Positions 46,311 to 55,375 of a stretch of DNA of 64,000 nucleotides are shown here, one piece after another. The notes beneath the pieces were generated by a model, which saw nothing but the letters and a program-made list of their open reading frames with translations, searched no databases and had not been told where the DNA came from. Numbering within the stretch: position 1 is the stretch's first letter; each line of letters opens with the position of its first letter. The translations under genes and the position numbers were made by a program. This stretch comes from UBA12087 sp964370815 (GTDB lineage: Bacteria > Chloroflexota > Anaerolineae > Anaerolineales > Villigracilaceae): NCBI GenBank assembly GCA_964370815.1, contig CAYJKQ010000013.1, positions 6,151 through 70,150 of the forward strand. The letters run 5' to 3'.

Positions 46311-46345
46311 GGGGTGCGCTACAGAAGCGCACTCCTTGATTCCCA
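46311..46345 (+). terminator. Hairpin after leuS, probable terminator
   Basis: GGGGTGCGCT (46311-46320) pairs with AGCGCACTCC (46326-46335) with one mismatch. The following TTGATTCCC has only a weak T run, so termination may be partial. Confidence 0.5.
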
Positions 46346-46394
46346 TTTGTCAATTATATCAAAGTGAATACATGTAATTTTGGAGAAAAAAAAG

Positions 46395-47081
46395 ATGCGC
46401 ATGGAAGACCTGAATTGGATGGATGTTGAAGCTTACCTCAAAAACGATGACCGCCTGATCCTGATCATTGGTGCAACCGAACAACATGGCTACCTGAGCC
46501 TGGTCTCGGATGTGCGCATTCCACAGGCATTGGCGGATGCAGCATCCCAGCAGACCGGCATCCTGGTAGCACCGTCTCTCAATTTCGGCAGCTCACCTTA
46601 TTTTTTGGATTACCCTGGCACCCTCAGTCTACGCATCAGCACCCTATTGGATGCAATAGAAGATCTAGTGCGCTCGGCAAACGGACAGGGTTTCCGTCGC
46701 ATCCTGCTGTTGAACGGACATGGGGGTAATGACGGGGCACGCGCACGCCTGGCAGAGCTTGCCAACCAGATGACCGATCTGCATCTAGCCTGGTATTCAT
46801 GGTGGACAGCTCATAGTGTTTTGAATATCGCCGAAAAATACCAGATCAAACCCTCTCACGCCAACTGGCTGGAAGCCTTCCCTTTCACCATTGTCAGTGA
46901 CCTGCCCTCTGAGGACAAGATCCCACCTTCAGTGCCTGGTATCCTGGGTGCAAAACGCGCCCGCCTGGTTTTTGGGGATGGTTCTTTCGGTGGAAAATAC
47001 CAGGTGGACTCGAATATTATGCAGGAGTTGTTCGATGCAGCCTTGCAGGATATTCTCACTCTCCTTGAGTTTGATAGCTAA
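46395..47081 (+). CDS. Creatininase-family amidohydrolase
   Basis: A 228-residue protein. GATEQHGYLSLVSDVRIPQAL carries Glu, His and Asp metal ligands of the creatininase family (normally E-Q-H-G-P-H-L-P-L-x-T-D; here Y-L-S-L-V-S-D). LLLNGHGGNDG provides the second His, and a Glu follows in WLEAFPF. ATG 46395 has GGAG nine bases upstream. Family members act on creatinine, on formamidopyrimidine in archaeal riboflavin synthesis, or on mycofactocin. The substrate here is unknown. The altered segment after E-Q-H-G suggests a substrate pocket unlike classical creatininase. Confidence 0.85.
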   Translation: MRMEDLNWMDVEAYLKNDDRLILIIGATEQHGYLSLVSDVRIPQALADAASQQTGILVAPSLNFGSSPYFLDYPGTLSLRISTLLDAIEDLVRSANGQGFRRILLLNGHGGNDGARARLAELANQMTDLHLAWYSWWTAHSVLNIAEKYQIKPSHANWLEAFPFTIVSDLPSEDKIPPSVPGILGAKRARLVFGDGSFGGKYQVDSNIMQELFDAALQDILTLLEFDS

Positions 47082-47179
47082 GTTCAAGATACTTCCTAAT
47101 AATTTACACACCCACTCAGGAACCTACCCGTGATATGCATGATCCTATGCTACAGAATAAAGTTGGAGACTCCTATTTG

Positions 47180-47746
47180 ATGGTTATTATTAAACCTTAC
47201 CAGAATAATTGGCCCCTGTTGTTCCAGAAAATTGCCGCAAGACTACGAAGTGCCCTGGGCCAATCTGCTTTACGTATCGATCACATCGGCTCTACAGCAG
47301 TATCAGGACTGGCTGGAAAGGATCGCATCGATATCCAAATCACAGTGGTAGCTCTGGATGATGAGCTTCTATCGACAATGCTGGAATTGGGTCTGACCCG
47401 CGTTAGAGGGATCATCCACGATCATATCCCACCCGGTGCAAACGAATCCGAACAAGAGTGGGAAAAATGGCTTTTCATCCAGAGAGGTGGAGATTGCGAT
47501 GCCAATATTCACATACGCATTCAGGGATGTCTCAATCAGCGCTACCCAATACTATTCCGGGATTACCTGCGTTGCCATCCGGCAACAGTAGATGCCTATG
47601 CTGAGTTGAAACGTCGCCTGGCTGCCAACCTGGGAGACCCGGATACCTACCCGGAAGTCAAAGACCCTGCCGTAGACCTGATCTATCTGGCTGCAGAAGA
47701 ATGGGCGACCACCACTGGTTGGGTTATGGCAGAAACGGAGGGATGA
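47180..47746 (+). CDS. GrpB family protein (UPF0157, nucleotidyltransferase-like)
   Basis: About 188 residues. VIIKPYQNNWPLLFQKIAARL is the GrpB start, so I chose ATG 47180 (GGAG 11 bases upstream); the frame is open to ATG 47135. RIDHIGSTAVSGLAGKDRIDIQITV holds the G-S-T and D-x-D of the nucleotidyltransferase fold. NIHIRIQG and RDYLRCHPATVDAYAELKRRLA are family-typical. GrpB proteins may transfer nucleotides, perhaps to coenzyme A or dephospho-CoA-like substrates; the reaction is not settled. Confidence 0.85.
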   Translation: MVIIKPYQNNWPLLFQKIAARLRSALGQSALRIDHIGSTAVSGLAGKDRIDIQITVVALDDELLSTMLELGLTRVRGIIHDHIPPGANESEQEWEKWLFIQRGGDCDANIHIRIQGCLNQRYPILFRDYLRCHPATVDAYAELKRRLAANLGDPDTYPEVKDPAVDLIYLAAEEWATTTGWVMAETEG

Positions 47747-47815
47747 TTTGGTTGAATTGACCTGGATTCCGTTGCATAATACCAATAAAATCTCATACTT
47801 GCTTCCAACATCTCC

Positions 47816-47844
47816 TTGACGGAAATCCGACCCGCAAGTATAAT
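47816..47844 (+). promoter_or_regulatory. Strong sigma-70 promoter of rpoC
   Basis: TTGACG (47816-47821), a 17-base spacer, and a perfect TATAAT (47839-47844). The predicted start near 47851 leaves a leader of about 217 bases before rpoC. Confidence 0.85.
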
Positions 47845-47885
47845 ATCTGGAGGTTGAATTCTAAATAGTACCTGTTCTTAAGGTT

Positions 47886-47925
47886 AGCGCTTGAGATAAA
47901 GACTCCTTGCGCTTTCTTTTGTTTG
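47886..47925 (+). promoter_or_regulatory. Possible attenuator hairpin in the rpoC leader
   Basis: AGCGC (47886-47890) and GCGCT (47909-47913), with GAG/CTC inside, form a short interrupted stem followed at once by TTCTTTTGTTTG. The stem is weak, so attenuation is only a candidate. The rest of the leader has no clear second structure. Confidence 0.4.
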
Positions 47926-48067
47926 TCTCTGGCAAGAATACCGCTCCAGAATTCTATCAGGGGAAACCCGGAAATGGATAAGATAACGATGTTTAATAAC
48001 CTGCCAGGGAAAGCAATGCAATATCCAACACCAATAATACCCAAATCCCAAAACGAGGAGATGACCA

Positions 48068-51000
48068 TTGGAAACTAAGGGGCTAACTTCGCTTCGTATT
48101 AGTTTGGCTTCACCAGAAACCATTCGCAGTTGGTCTTATGGAGAAGTACTTAAACCTGAAACCATCAACTATCGCCGGTTACGGCCTGAGAAAGACGGTT
48201 TATTCTGTGAGGCCATTTTTGGACCAACACGAGATTGGCAGTGCTATTGCGGTAAATATAAGAACCCGCGCTACAAAGGCATCACTTGCGATAAATGCGG
48301 TGTAGAAGTCACCCGCTCTGCAGTTCGACGTGAACGCATGGGTCACATCCAGCTAGCCACACCGGTGGCTCATATCTGGTATACACGGCGGATTCCATCC
48401 TATCTGGGGCTGCTGCTGGATATCTCACGCCGCAACCTGGACCGGGTTTTGTACTTCGCCCAATATATTGTTACTTATGTGGATGAAGATGCCCGAAATA
48501 AAGCCTTGAAGCGTCTGGAAGATGAGATCAATGTCTCCGAACGTGAACAAGCCACAAACATAAACGCACGCATCGTTGGGATAAAAACTGCTCGCGATGC
48601 CAGCCTGGCTGAACTAAAGCAACGTAAGGTTAATCTTGAACAAAATTATGATGAGCAGATCGCTGCCAAGCTTGAGCCGATCATACAGGAAGGTCAACGT
48701 TTGGATCAAATCCTGCAGGACGAAAAAGGCAAAGAACTTAAAAAAGATCTTATCTTTGGCAGCACTCAACAAGTCATCGTGGAAGCTGGTAAAACCATCG
48801 CCGCCAGCCATATTTCCAAGGTTCAAAAATACGTCAAAGAACAACTGGAAAACATCGAAAATGAATTAAAAGAACAAAAAATGCGCGAACTCGATCAGGT
48901 CAAGATGGATCACAACACCATCAAGGCTGAGGCTGAAGAGCAAATGGCTGAGATGCGCAATGAACTTGAAGATCAATCTTCCGATTCTAAAAGTTTAAAC
49001 TCACGCCAACGCGATGAACTGGTGGAACTGCGCCCCTTCACTTTCCTGGGTGAAACCCGCTACCGAGAGTTGAAATCCCGCTGGGGACAGGTTTTTCGAG
49101 CAGATATGGGTGCAGAAGCATTTTATGACATCCTGCGTCGATTGGACCTGGACAAGCTCTCCCAGGAACTCTGGCACGAATTACGCACGACCAAATCCAA
49201 GCAGAAACGGAAAAAAGCCACCTCACGGCTGAAAGTATTGGAAGGCTTTCGCCGCTCAGGTAATAAACCTGAATGGATGATCCTGACCATCCTGCCTGTC
49301 ATTCCTCCTGATCTGCGCCCAATGGTGCAGTTGGATGGCGGTCGGTTCGCCACCTCTGATATGAACGACCTTTACAGACGCGTTATCAACCGCAATAACC
49401 GCCTTAAGAGATTGCTCGAATTGGGTGCTCCTGACGTGATCGTACGCAATGAAAAACGAATGCTACAGGAAGCAGTGGACTCATTGATCGATAATTCCCA
49501 GCGTGGCAAAGCGCTCTCACGTCGTGGTCGCCGGGAATTACGTTCTCTGAGCGACATGCTTAAAGGCAAGAAAGGTCGGTTCCGCCGAAACCTGTTGGGG
49601 AAGCGTGTGGATTACTCCGGTCGTTCTGTTATCGTAGTTGGTCCACAATTGAAGCTTTCTCAATGTGGTTTACCCAAGAATATGGCACTCGAATTGTTCC
49701 GCCCATTTGTAATTTCCCGGCTTGTTTCACATAATTATGCTGCCAACGTAAAAGGAGCACGTCGCTTTATTGAACGAAACCGTCCCGAAATTTGGGAAGT
49801 TCTTGAAGAAGTGATCAAAGAACGACCAGTCTTGCTCAACCGCGCTCCAACCTTGCACCGACTGGGTATTCAAGCCTTTGAACCAATTTTAATCGAAGGG
49901 TCTGCCATACAATTACACCCGCTTGTCACTACTGCTTTCAACGCTGACTTCGATGGCGACCAGATGGCTGTGCACGTCCCACTTTCGGAAAAAGCTGTTT
50001 TGGAAGCTCGAACCCTTATGCTGGCCTCTAAGAATCTTCTTAAACCATCAGATGGTGAGCCCATCATTGGTCCATCTAAAGACATGGTCTTAGGTGTCTA
50101 TTACCTGACTATGATGCACCAGCAAGCCCATAAAGGCGACGGACGTTCTTTTTCAGACATGGACGAAGTTTACATGGCATTTGAACTGGGTCAGGTTGAT
50201 GTCCATTCTGAGATCAAAGTGCTGGTAAACACCTGGTATGACGAAAAGAATACTCGCATGTTACAGCCTGAAAAACGTCTGGTTACTACAACTGTCGGTC
50301 GGGTTATTTTCAACCGGATCCTTCCAGAGCAGGTTCAATTTATCAATGACATACTTGAAAAAGGCGATGTTAAGGATCTTATTGCATCAATATATGAACT
50401 AGCCGGACAGGAAGTGACAACAGATGCCGCAGATGCCATAAAAACGCTTGGTTTCGAATTTGCAATGCGCTCTGGAACCACGCTCTCGGTAGCAGACATC
50501 ACCATTCCACCTGAAAAAGTCGAAATTGTCAATCAAGCATTATTAAATGTAGAAATGATCGACAAGGATTTCCGACGTGGTCTATTAACCGAACAGGAAC
50601 AAAATGAGCGCACCATTCAAGTCTGGCAGAAAACCACAGCAGATGTATCACAGGCAGTAAAAAAATACATGGACCCGGATGGTAATCTGGCTACAATGGC
50701 CAACTCCGGTGCTACAAAAGGTGGTTTTAGCCAACTCTCACAATTGGCAGGTATGCGTGGCCTGATGGCAGACCCATCCGGACGTATTATCCCCTACCCG
50801 ATCCGTTCCAATTTCCGTGAGGGGTTGACGGCTCTCGAATACTTCATGTCAACCCACGGTGCCCGCAAAGGTCTGGCAGATACAGCCCTGCGAACAGCCG
50901 ATGCCGGTTATCTGACACGTCGCCTTGTTGATATCGCCCAGGATGTGATCATCAATGAATATGACTGTGGAACAGATAAATATTCAGTATTACACGCCAG

Positions 51001-52333
51001 CGATGATGTCGCCGGGCAAACTTTGAGTGTCCGTCTGCATGGGCGTTTGACCGGTGAACGAATCCTTGATCCAAACACTGGAGAGATACTGGCAGAAAAA
51101 GATGAAATCCTCGACCGTGAGTTGACCCGCAAGATCATTGAAGCAGGCATTACGGATGTTCCAGTCCGTTCGCCATTAACCTGCGAGTTGATCCACGGCA
51201 TTTGTGCCAAGTGTTATGGTCTCGACCTTGGACGTGGGACCATGGTTGAACTGGGGTCAGCTGTCGGTACTGTTGCTGCCCAATCCATCGGTGAACCCGG
51301 AACTCAATTGACATTACGAACCTTCCACACCGGTGGTGTGGCTGCCGGTGGTGATATTACAACCGGTCTTCCACGTGTTGAAGAGCTTTTTGAAGCCCGC
51401 AAAACCCCCAAAGGTGAAGCGGTCGTGGCTGAAATCAAAGGTACGATCCATATCATTCAATCTGAAAAATATGCGGATATGAGATTGGTGCATGTTGAAC
51501 ATAGTGAGATGGTCTCTGATGAAATGGACATCCCTGAAGAATGGAGCATTGTTGTACAGGATGAAGCCGAAGTCAAAGCAGGTGAAATCCTCGCTACACT
51601 GGGTGAGGCTACAATTCCAGCTCTTCATGCTGGACGTGTACGAATTGAGAAGAAACGGAAAGTTGTCGTATCTTATGAACTAAAAGAGGATGTTGAATAC
51701 GAGATCCCGATAACGTCCCGTCTTTTAATAAAAGAAGGTGATCATGTGGAGGCAGGGCAGCCATTAACTGAAGGATCCCTCAATCCACATAGCATCTTGA
51801 AGATCCAAGGGCGCGAAATCTGCCAGATGTACCTTATGACTGAAATCCAGAAGGTTTACCGTTCCCAAGGGCAGAACATTCATGATAAGCATTTTGAAGT
51901 CATCATTCGCAAAATGCTAAACAAGGTTCAAATCACCCGCCCGGGGAACACCACCTTTCTGCCCGGTGAAACCATAGACCGCCTTGTACTCCTCCGCAGC
52001 AACGAGAAATTGCTTGCAGAAGGAAAGCAGCCAGCCCGTTTTGCCGAGATCCTTCTGGGTGTCACCAAAGCCTCCCTTAGCACAGAATCGTTCCTTTCAG
52101 CCGCATCTTTCCAACATACCATTAAAGTTCTTGCCCAGGCTGCCATCAGTTCCAGCACCGATCCTCTCTTTGGTCTAAAAGAGAACGTGATCATCGGCAA
52201 GCTTATCCCTGCAGGTACCGGTTTCGTTCATGGTCGTTTTACAGACCTGGAAAAGATCAATAACCCTATTATCCCTGAGGAAGAACTCGAAGCTGAAATA
52301 ACCGAAGCTATAACGGAACCTGAACCGGAATAA
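48068..52333 (+). CDS. rpoC: RNA polymerase beta-prime subunit
   Basis: A 1421-residue protein. The N-terminal zinc finger is CYCGKYKNPRYKGITCDKCG. The catalytic NADFDGD motif sits at residues 625-631, chelating Mg. The trigger-loop/bridge region includes GMRGLMADPSGRIIPYPI and REGLTALEYFMSTHGARKG, and a second zinc site is CELIHGICAKCYG. Between the zinc finger and the clamp (about residues 150-320) is a long charged coiled-coil insertion. Start is TTG 48068 behind GAGGAG. Unusually, rpoB is not upstream; the preceding gene is GrpB-like, and rpoC has its own promoter. Confidence 0.98.
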   Translation: METKGLTSLRISLASPETIRSWSYGEVLKPETINYRRLRPEKDGLFCEAIFGPTRDWQCYCGKYKNPRYKGITCDKCGVEVTRSAVRRERMGHIQLATPVAHIWYTRRIPSYLGLLLDISRRNLDRVLYFAQYIVTYVDEDARNKALKRLEDEINVSEREQATNINARIVGIKTARDASLAELKQRKVNLEQNYDEQIAAKLEPIIQEGQRLDQILQDEKGKELKKDLIFGSTQQVIVEAGKTIAASHISKVQKYVKEQLENIENELKEQKMRELDQVKMDHNTIKAEAEEQMAEMRNELEDQSSDSKSLNSRQRDELVELRPFTFLGETRYRELKSRWGQVFRADMGAEAFYDILRRLDLDKLSQELWHELRTTKSKQKRKKATSRLKVLEGFRRSGNKPEWMILTILPVIPPDLRPMVQLDGGRFATSDMNDLYRRVINRNNRLKRLLELGAPDVIVRNEKRMLQEAVDSLIDNSQRGKALSRRGRRELRSLSDMLKGKKGRFRRNLLGKRVDYSGRSVIVVGPQLKLSQCGLPKNMALELFRPFVISRLVSHNYAANVKGARRFIERNRPEIWEVLEEVIKERPVLLNRAPTLHRLGIQAFEPILIEGSAIQLHPLVTTAFNADFDGDQMAVHVPLSEKAVLEARTLMLASKNLLKPSDGEPIIGPSKDMVLGVYYLTMMHQQAHKGDGRSFSDMDEVYMAFELGQVDVHSEIKVLVNTWYDEKNTRMLQPEKRLVTTTVGRVIFNRILPEQVQFINDILEKGDVKDLIASIYELAGQEVTTDAADAIKTLGFEFAMRSGTTLSVADITIPPEKVEIVNQALLNVEMIDKDFRRGLLTEQEQNERTIQVWQKTTADVSQAVKKYMDPDGNLATMANSGATKGGFSQLSQLAGMRGLMADPSGRIIPYPIRSNFREGLTALEYFMSTHGARKGLADTALRTADAGYLTRRLVDIAQDVIINEYDCGTDKYSVLHASDDVAGQTLSVRLHGRLTGERILDPNTGEILAEKDEILDRELTRKIIEAGITDVPVRSPLTCELIHGICAKCYGLDLGRGTMVELGSAVGTVAAQSIGEPGTQLTLRTFHTGGVAAGGDITTGLPRVEELFEARKTPKGEAVVAEIKGTIHIIQSEKYADMRLVHVEHSEMVSDEMDIPEEWSIVVQDEAEVKAGEILATLGEATIPALHAGRVRIEKKRKVVVSYELKEDVEYEIPITSRLLIKEGDHVEAGQPLTEGSLNPHSILKIQGREICQMYLMTEIQKVYRSQGQNIHDKHFEVIIRKMLNKVQITRPGNTTFLPGETIDRLVLLRSNEKLLAEGKQPARFAEILLGVTKASLSTESFLSAASFQHTIKVLAQAAISSSTDPLFGLKENVIIGKLIPAGTGFVHGRFTDLEKINNPIIPEEELEAEITEAITEPEPE

Positions 52334-52356
52334 AAAGAGGATTTTCACGTAGTATT

Positions 52357-52395
52357 AAAGTGAGGAGAAATTTTTTAAATTCTCTCCTCACTTTT
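52357..52395 (+). terminator. rpoC terminator
   Basis: AAAGTGAGGAGA (52357-52368) pairs with TCTCCTCACTTT (52383-52394) over 12 bp, followed by a T. It begins 24 bases after the rpoC stop. Confidence 0.85.
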
Positions 52396-52790
52396 CAATT
52401 AAACCAAACCGATTGGGGATTGCTTTTATATAATTCCCTGATTATCAAGTCGGAAGAATTAAAAGGTGTGAAACAATTCCTCATCAAGGAAGAATCGTTG
52501 AGTACAATAAAATATCTATGTACTTTAGGAAAAGCTCATTCGAATTTTGAATAGCCCTTGTGATCCAACGACTGCTCCAGAAACAGATCCCCTGAAATAT
52601 CGCCTGCTACTGGTGTTATGAGGTAACTCAGGCAATCAAGTATGGTACTTTTCCTGAAATGCATGAGAATTCCTATCGATATAATCTCGAAATAATATCC
52701 AATATTGACCATTGTATTTAATATGGATTGTAGTACTATAAGGTAGATTTAACTATTAACTCTTTTTCTTTACTGAGGAGGTCCATAAAA
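52396..52790. other. Intergenic region, no gene recognised
   Basis: AT-rich spacer between rpoC and the ATP-grasp gene. A frame crossing the terminator has no RBS. No clear promoter with good -35 and -10 boxes is visible, although one must serve the next gene, which has its own GAGGAGG RBS. Confidence 0.35.
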
Positions 52791-53873
52791 ATGGACGACG
52801 AAGTCCCGCTAATACTTATTCTACATAACGTCGAGCAGGATGTGGCTTGTGGTGATCCTAAGGATTTGATCGCCATCCAGGACACAGCCAGCGTTGCCAT
52901 GCATTTGAAGGATGCTTTGGATTCCTGTGGATATCATACCATCCCAATAGTGGTAAAAAATTCTCTCGACGACCTCAAAGAATCTCTGCGGCCGTTTTCC
53001 CCAAAAACGGCGTTTGTTTTTAATTTTTGTGATAGTTTTAGAGGCAACAATCTGGATGCTACCAAGGTAATCCAACTGATTGAAAAGCTCGGATTCCGTC
53101 ATACTGGATCCTCTGCAAGAACAAACACAATCTGCATCGATAAAAATATGACCAAAGTCCGGTTAATGGCGGCTGGAATTCCGACGCCCGCTTATCAGGT
53201 TTTTACAAAACCTGGCGGCTTCTATTTGCATCAATATCCAGCCATGGTTAAACCAGCCTGGGACGATGCCAGTATAGGTATAGACATTAAATCCGTGGTC
53301 ACCAACCAAGAAGAATTGAAGTCGAGAGTGGAATATATTCTCGAAACTTACCACCAACCCGCTCTGGTTGAAGAATTTATCGCCGGACGGGAACTTTCTG
53401 TATCCATGTGGGGCAATAAGCGTGTTAATGTACTGCCGATCACAGAAATGGATTATTCGTCAATCGCAAATCCTCTTGAACACATCCTGAGTTATGACTC
53501 AAAATGGGTGCCCGAATCCTATTATTACCAGAATATCTTTGCACGTTGCCCCGCCAATCTTTCAGGACAGGATAAATGGAATGTAATGAAAGTAGCCATA
53601 AAGGCATACCAAAAATTGGGAATGTGTGACTTTGGTCGTGTGGATATACGTTACCACAATCAGGTCCCGTACATAATTGACATCAACGAAATCCCTGACC
53701 TAGCCCCAGGCTCAGGATTTCCAAATGCAGCCCAGCAGGCTGGATATTCATATCCAGGAATGGTGGAGCATATTCTCAAACTTGCAATGGAAAGAGAAAA
53801 ATGGCAACAACCTCAATTAACCTTGAACTCATTACCCCGACATCAACAGACGGTCATGCCATCCTGGAAATAG
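52791..53873 (+). CDS. ATP-grasp ligase, D-alanine-D-alanine-ligase-like
   Basis: A 360-residue ATP-grasp protein. The N-terminal part (about 1-95) is a pre-ATP-grasp fold. IDKNMTKVRLMAAGIPTPAYQVF opens the ATP-grasp domain. AMVKPAWDDASIGID holds the ATP-binding Lys, LVEEFIAGRELSVSMW is the family hinge, and VDIRYHNQVPYIIDINEIPDLAPGSGF holds the Mg-binding Asp and Asn with the substrate loop. It forms an amide or peptide bond from a carboxyl phosphate. Whether it is true Ddl is doubtful because context is not cell wall; it could join other amino acids. Its last 24 codons overlap the next gene. Confidence 0.85.
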   Translation: MDDEVPLILILHNVEQDVACGDPKDLIAIQDTASVAMHLKDALDSCGYHTIPIVVKNSLDDLKESLRPFSPKTAFVFNFCDSFRGNNLDATKVIQLIEKLGFRHTGSSARTNTICIDKNMTKVRLMAAGIPTPAYQVFTKPGGFYLHQYPAMVKPAWDDASIGIDIKSVVTNQEELKSRVEYILETYHQPALVEEFIAGRELSVSMWGNKRVNVLPITEMDYSSIANPLEHILSYDSKWVPESYYYQNIFARCPANLSGQDKWNVMKVAIKAYQKLGMCDFGRVDIRYHNQVPYIIDINEIPDLAPGSGFPNAAQQAGYSYPGMVEHILKLAMEREKWQQPQLTLNSLPRHQQTVMPSWK

Positions 53874-54301
53874 CCAAAGGCATCAACCTGTTTGATGCCG
53901 GAGATGTGGACACTATCCAGGAACTTTGGGATGAATTCGTGAGCAGTGGAGATCAAGATAGTTGGTATCATTTTCTAGCTGCCAGACAAAAAAGTGGTTT
54001 GGTCGGATTCGCTTGTTACGGAAGGCGCCCCCTTACCCAGGGGACCTTTGACTTGTATTGGATTGCTGTTGAGAGCAACCATCAACGAGAAGGAATAGGA
54101 GAATTCTTATTGAAGCATGTTGAAAACAGGGTTAAGGAAAGCAGTGGGCATCTTCTGATCGTTGAAACAGAGGGAAAACCTGCTTATGAACCCACCAGGC
54201 GTTTCTACCTTGCGCGAGGTTATCAATTGGAAGGCAAAATCCACAATTTTTATTCCATAGGTGATGACTTGAATATTTTCACCAAGCATTTTCCTGTTTA
54301 A
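53801..54301 (+). CDS. GNAT acetyltransferase, overlapping the ATP-grasp gene
   Basis: A 166-residue protein. The GNAT fold shows FDLYWIAVESNHQREGIGEFLLKHVENRV, with Q-R-E-G-I-G as the acetyl-CoA loop, and TRRFYLARGYQLEGKIHNFY as the last strands. The start ATG 53801 lies 73 bases inside the ATP-grasp gene, in another frame. The alignment with GNAT openings (ITPTSTDGHAILEIA) needs this early start, so the overlap is probably real. AAGAGAAAA precedes it. With the ligase it may N-acetylate the ligated product (inference). Confidence 0.83.
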   Translation: MATTSINLELITPTSTDGHAILEIAKGINLFDAGDVDTIQELWDEFVSSGDQDSWYHFLAARQKSGLVGFACYGRRPLTQGTFDLYWIAVESNHQREGIGEFLLKHVENRVKESSGHLLIVETEGKPAYEPTRRFYLARGYQLEGKIHNFYSIGDDLNIFTKHFPV

Positions 54302-54322
54302 GTTCACTCCATAATTTACAAG

Positions 54323-54356
54323 AAAGGGATGCTCTCTCAAGAAGGGCATCCCTTTT
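54323..54356. terminator. Bidirectional terminator
   Basis: AAAGGGATGC (54323-54332) pairs with GCATCCCTTT (54346-54355), with A and T runs on the flanks. It serves the GNAT gene (plus) and the cyclophilin gene (minus). Confidence 0.85.
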
Positions 54357-54381
54357 AAGAAAAATATCAATATTAATAAAA

Positions 54382-55104
54382 TCACTCCTTCTCAATGATC
54401 GTCATACTCTCAATAGCATCACCAACATAATCCGGGTTTTTTTCCGGGTCTCTACGGGTTATAGAGTTGACTGCGTCCATCCCAGAAACAACCTGCCCAA
54501 AGATAGTGTATCCTCCGTTTAATCTTTCCAATGGTGCAAAAGTGATAAAAAACTGACTGCCATTGGTATCTCTTCCAGCATTTGCCATAGCAACCATACC
54601 TGCTTTATCAAATTTCAGATCATTATCCTCATTTACAAATTGATATCCTGGACCATTCCTCCCTGTTCCGGAAGGGTCACCGCCCTGTGCCATAAAGTTT
54701 TCCAGGACACGGTGGAAGGTGACGCCATCAAAATATCCCTCCCTAGCAAGAAACACGAAGCTATTTACTGTTAACGGGGCTTTATCAGGGAAAAGTTGGA
54801 TGACAAATTCACTACCATTGGCCATTTTCACATTGGCAAAATACTTTTTGGTCACATCGATCAACATGGGAGGTGCAGAAGCATATTGCTTTGTTCCAAC
54901 CAACTCAGGAGTGTTCACAATCCTCGCCAAGTCGGGTGGGCTGATTACCTCTGGCACTTTTGAAGGCAAACTGGAAAAGATCACCCAAATTAACAAAACC
55001 AATATTACAACAATTCCAATGACGATCGCTGTCTGTGTGGCTTTTTTTTGTTTTTGTTGAGCTGCCTTTATGCGCGCCTTTTTGGTTTGATCATTAACTG
55101 GCAT
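54382..55104 (-). CDS. Membrane-anchored cyclophilin-type peptidyl-prolyl isomerase
   Basis: A 240-residue protein. A basic, Gln-rich N-terminus is followed by one membrane helix (AIVIGIVVILVLLIWVIF) and a cyclophilin domain (about 85-240). FHRVLENFMAQGGDPSGTGRNGPG holds the active-site Arg and the F-M-x-Q motif, and MANAGRDTNGSQFFITFAPLERLNG the rest. It would help fold exported proteins outside the membrane. It stands alone on the minus strand. Confidence 0.93.
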   Translation of the reverse strand: MPVNDQTKKARIKAAQQKQKKATQTAIVIGIVVILVLLIWVIFSSLPSKVPEVISPPDLARIVNTPELVGTKQYASAPPMLIDVTKKYFANVKMANGSEFVIQLFPDKAPLTVNSFVFLAREGYFDGVTFHRVLENFMAQGGDPSGTGRNGPGYQFVNEDNDLKFDKAGMVAMANAGRDTNGSQFFITFAPLERLNGGYTIFGQVVSGMDAVNSITRRDPEKNPDYVGDAIESMTIIEKE

Positions 55105-55375
55105 GGATTATATTGCTCCTTTTATGGAAATAATCCGATTTTATCACTTTCCTCCCATTGAATAAATCTGCTGACGAGAATCAACTAATCTGCAAATGAA
55201 AATTAATTAATAACAAAAGGAAATTTCCATATATATAAGTTGATGATAGATTCACAATGCATAAGGGTTGGAACTTGTGAGTGAATTAATAGAAACAACC
55301 GGACATTTCTATTTTCAAGAGAGCCCGGTAGCTGATGGATTTTTTAAGATCAGAGATTTTCTTTAGGTATCCCTA

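Noticed and set aside
48061..48078. Five-codon ATG frame overlapping the rpoC start
   Set aside because: The GAGGAG directly abuts this ATG, too close for good initiation, whereas the spacing fits the TTG of rpoC.
55277..55366. 29-codon GTG-start frame (VSELIETTGHFYFQES...) before the HAD gene's 3' end
   Set aside because: Short, with only a modest AAGGG upstream and no promoter or homologue that I recognise.
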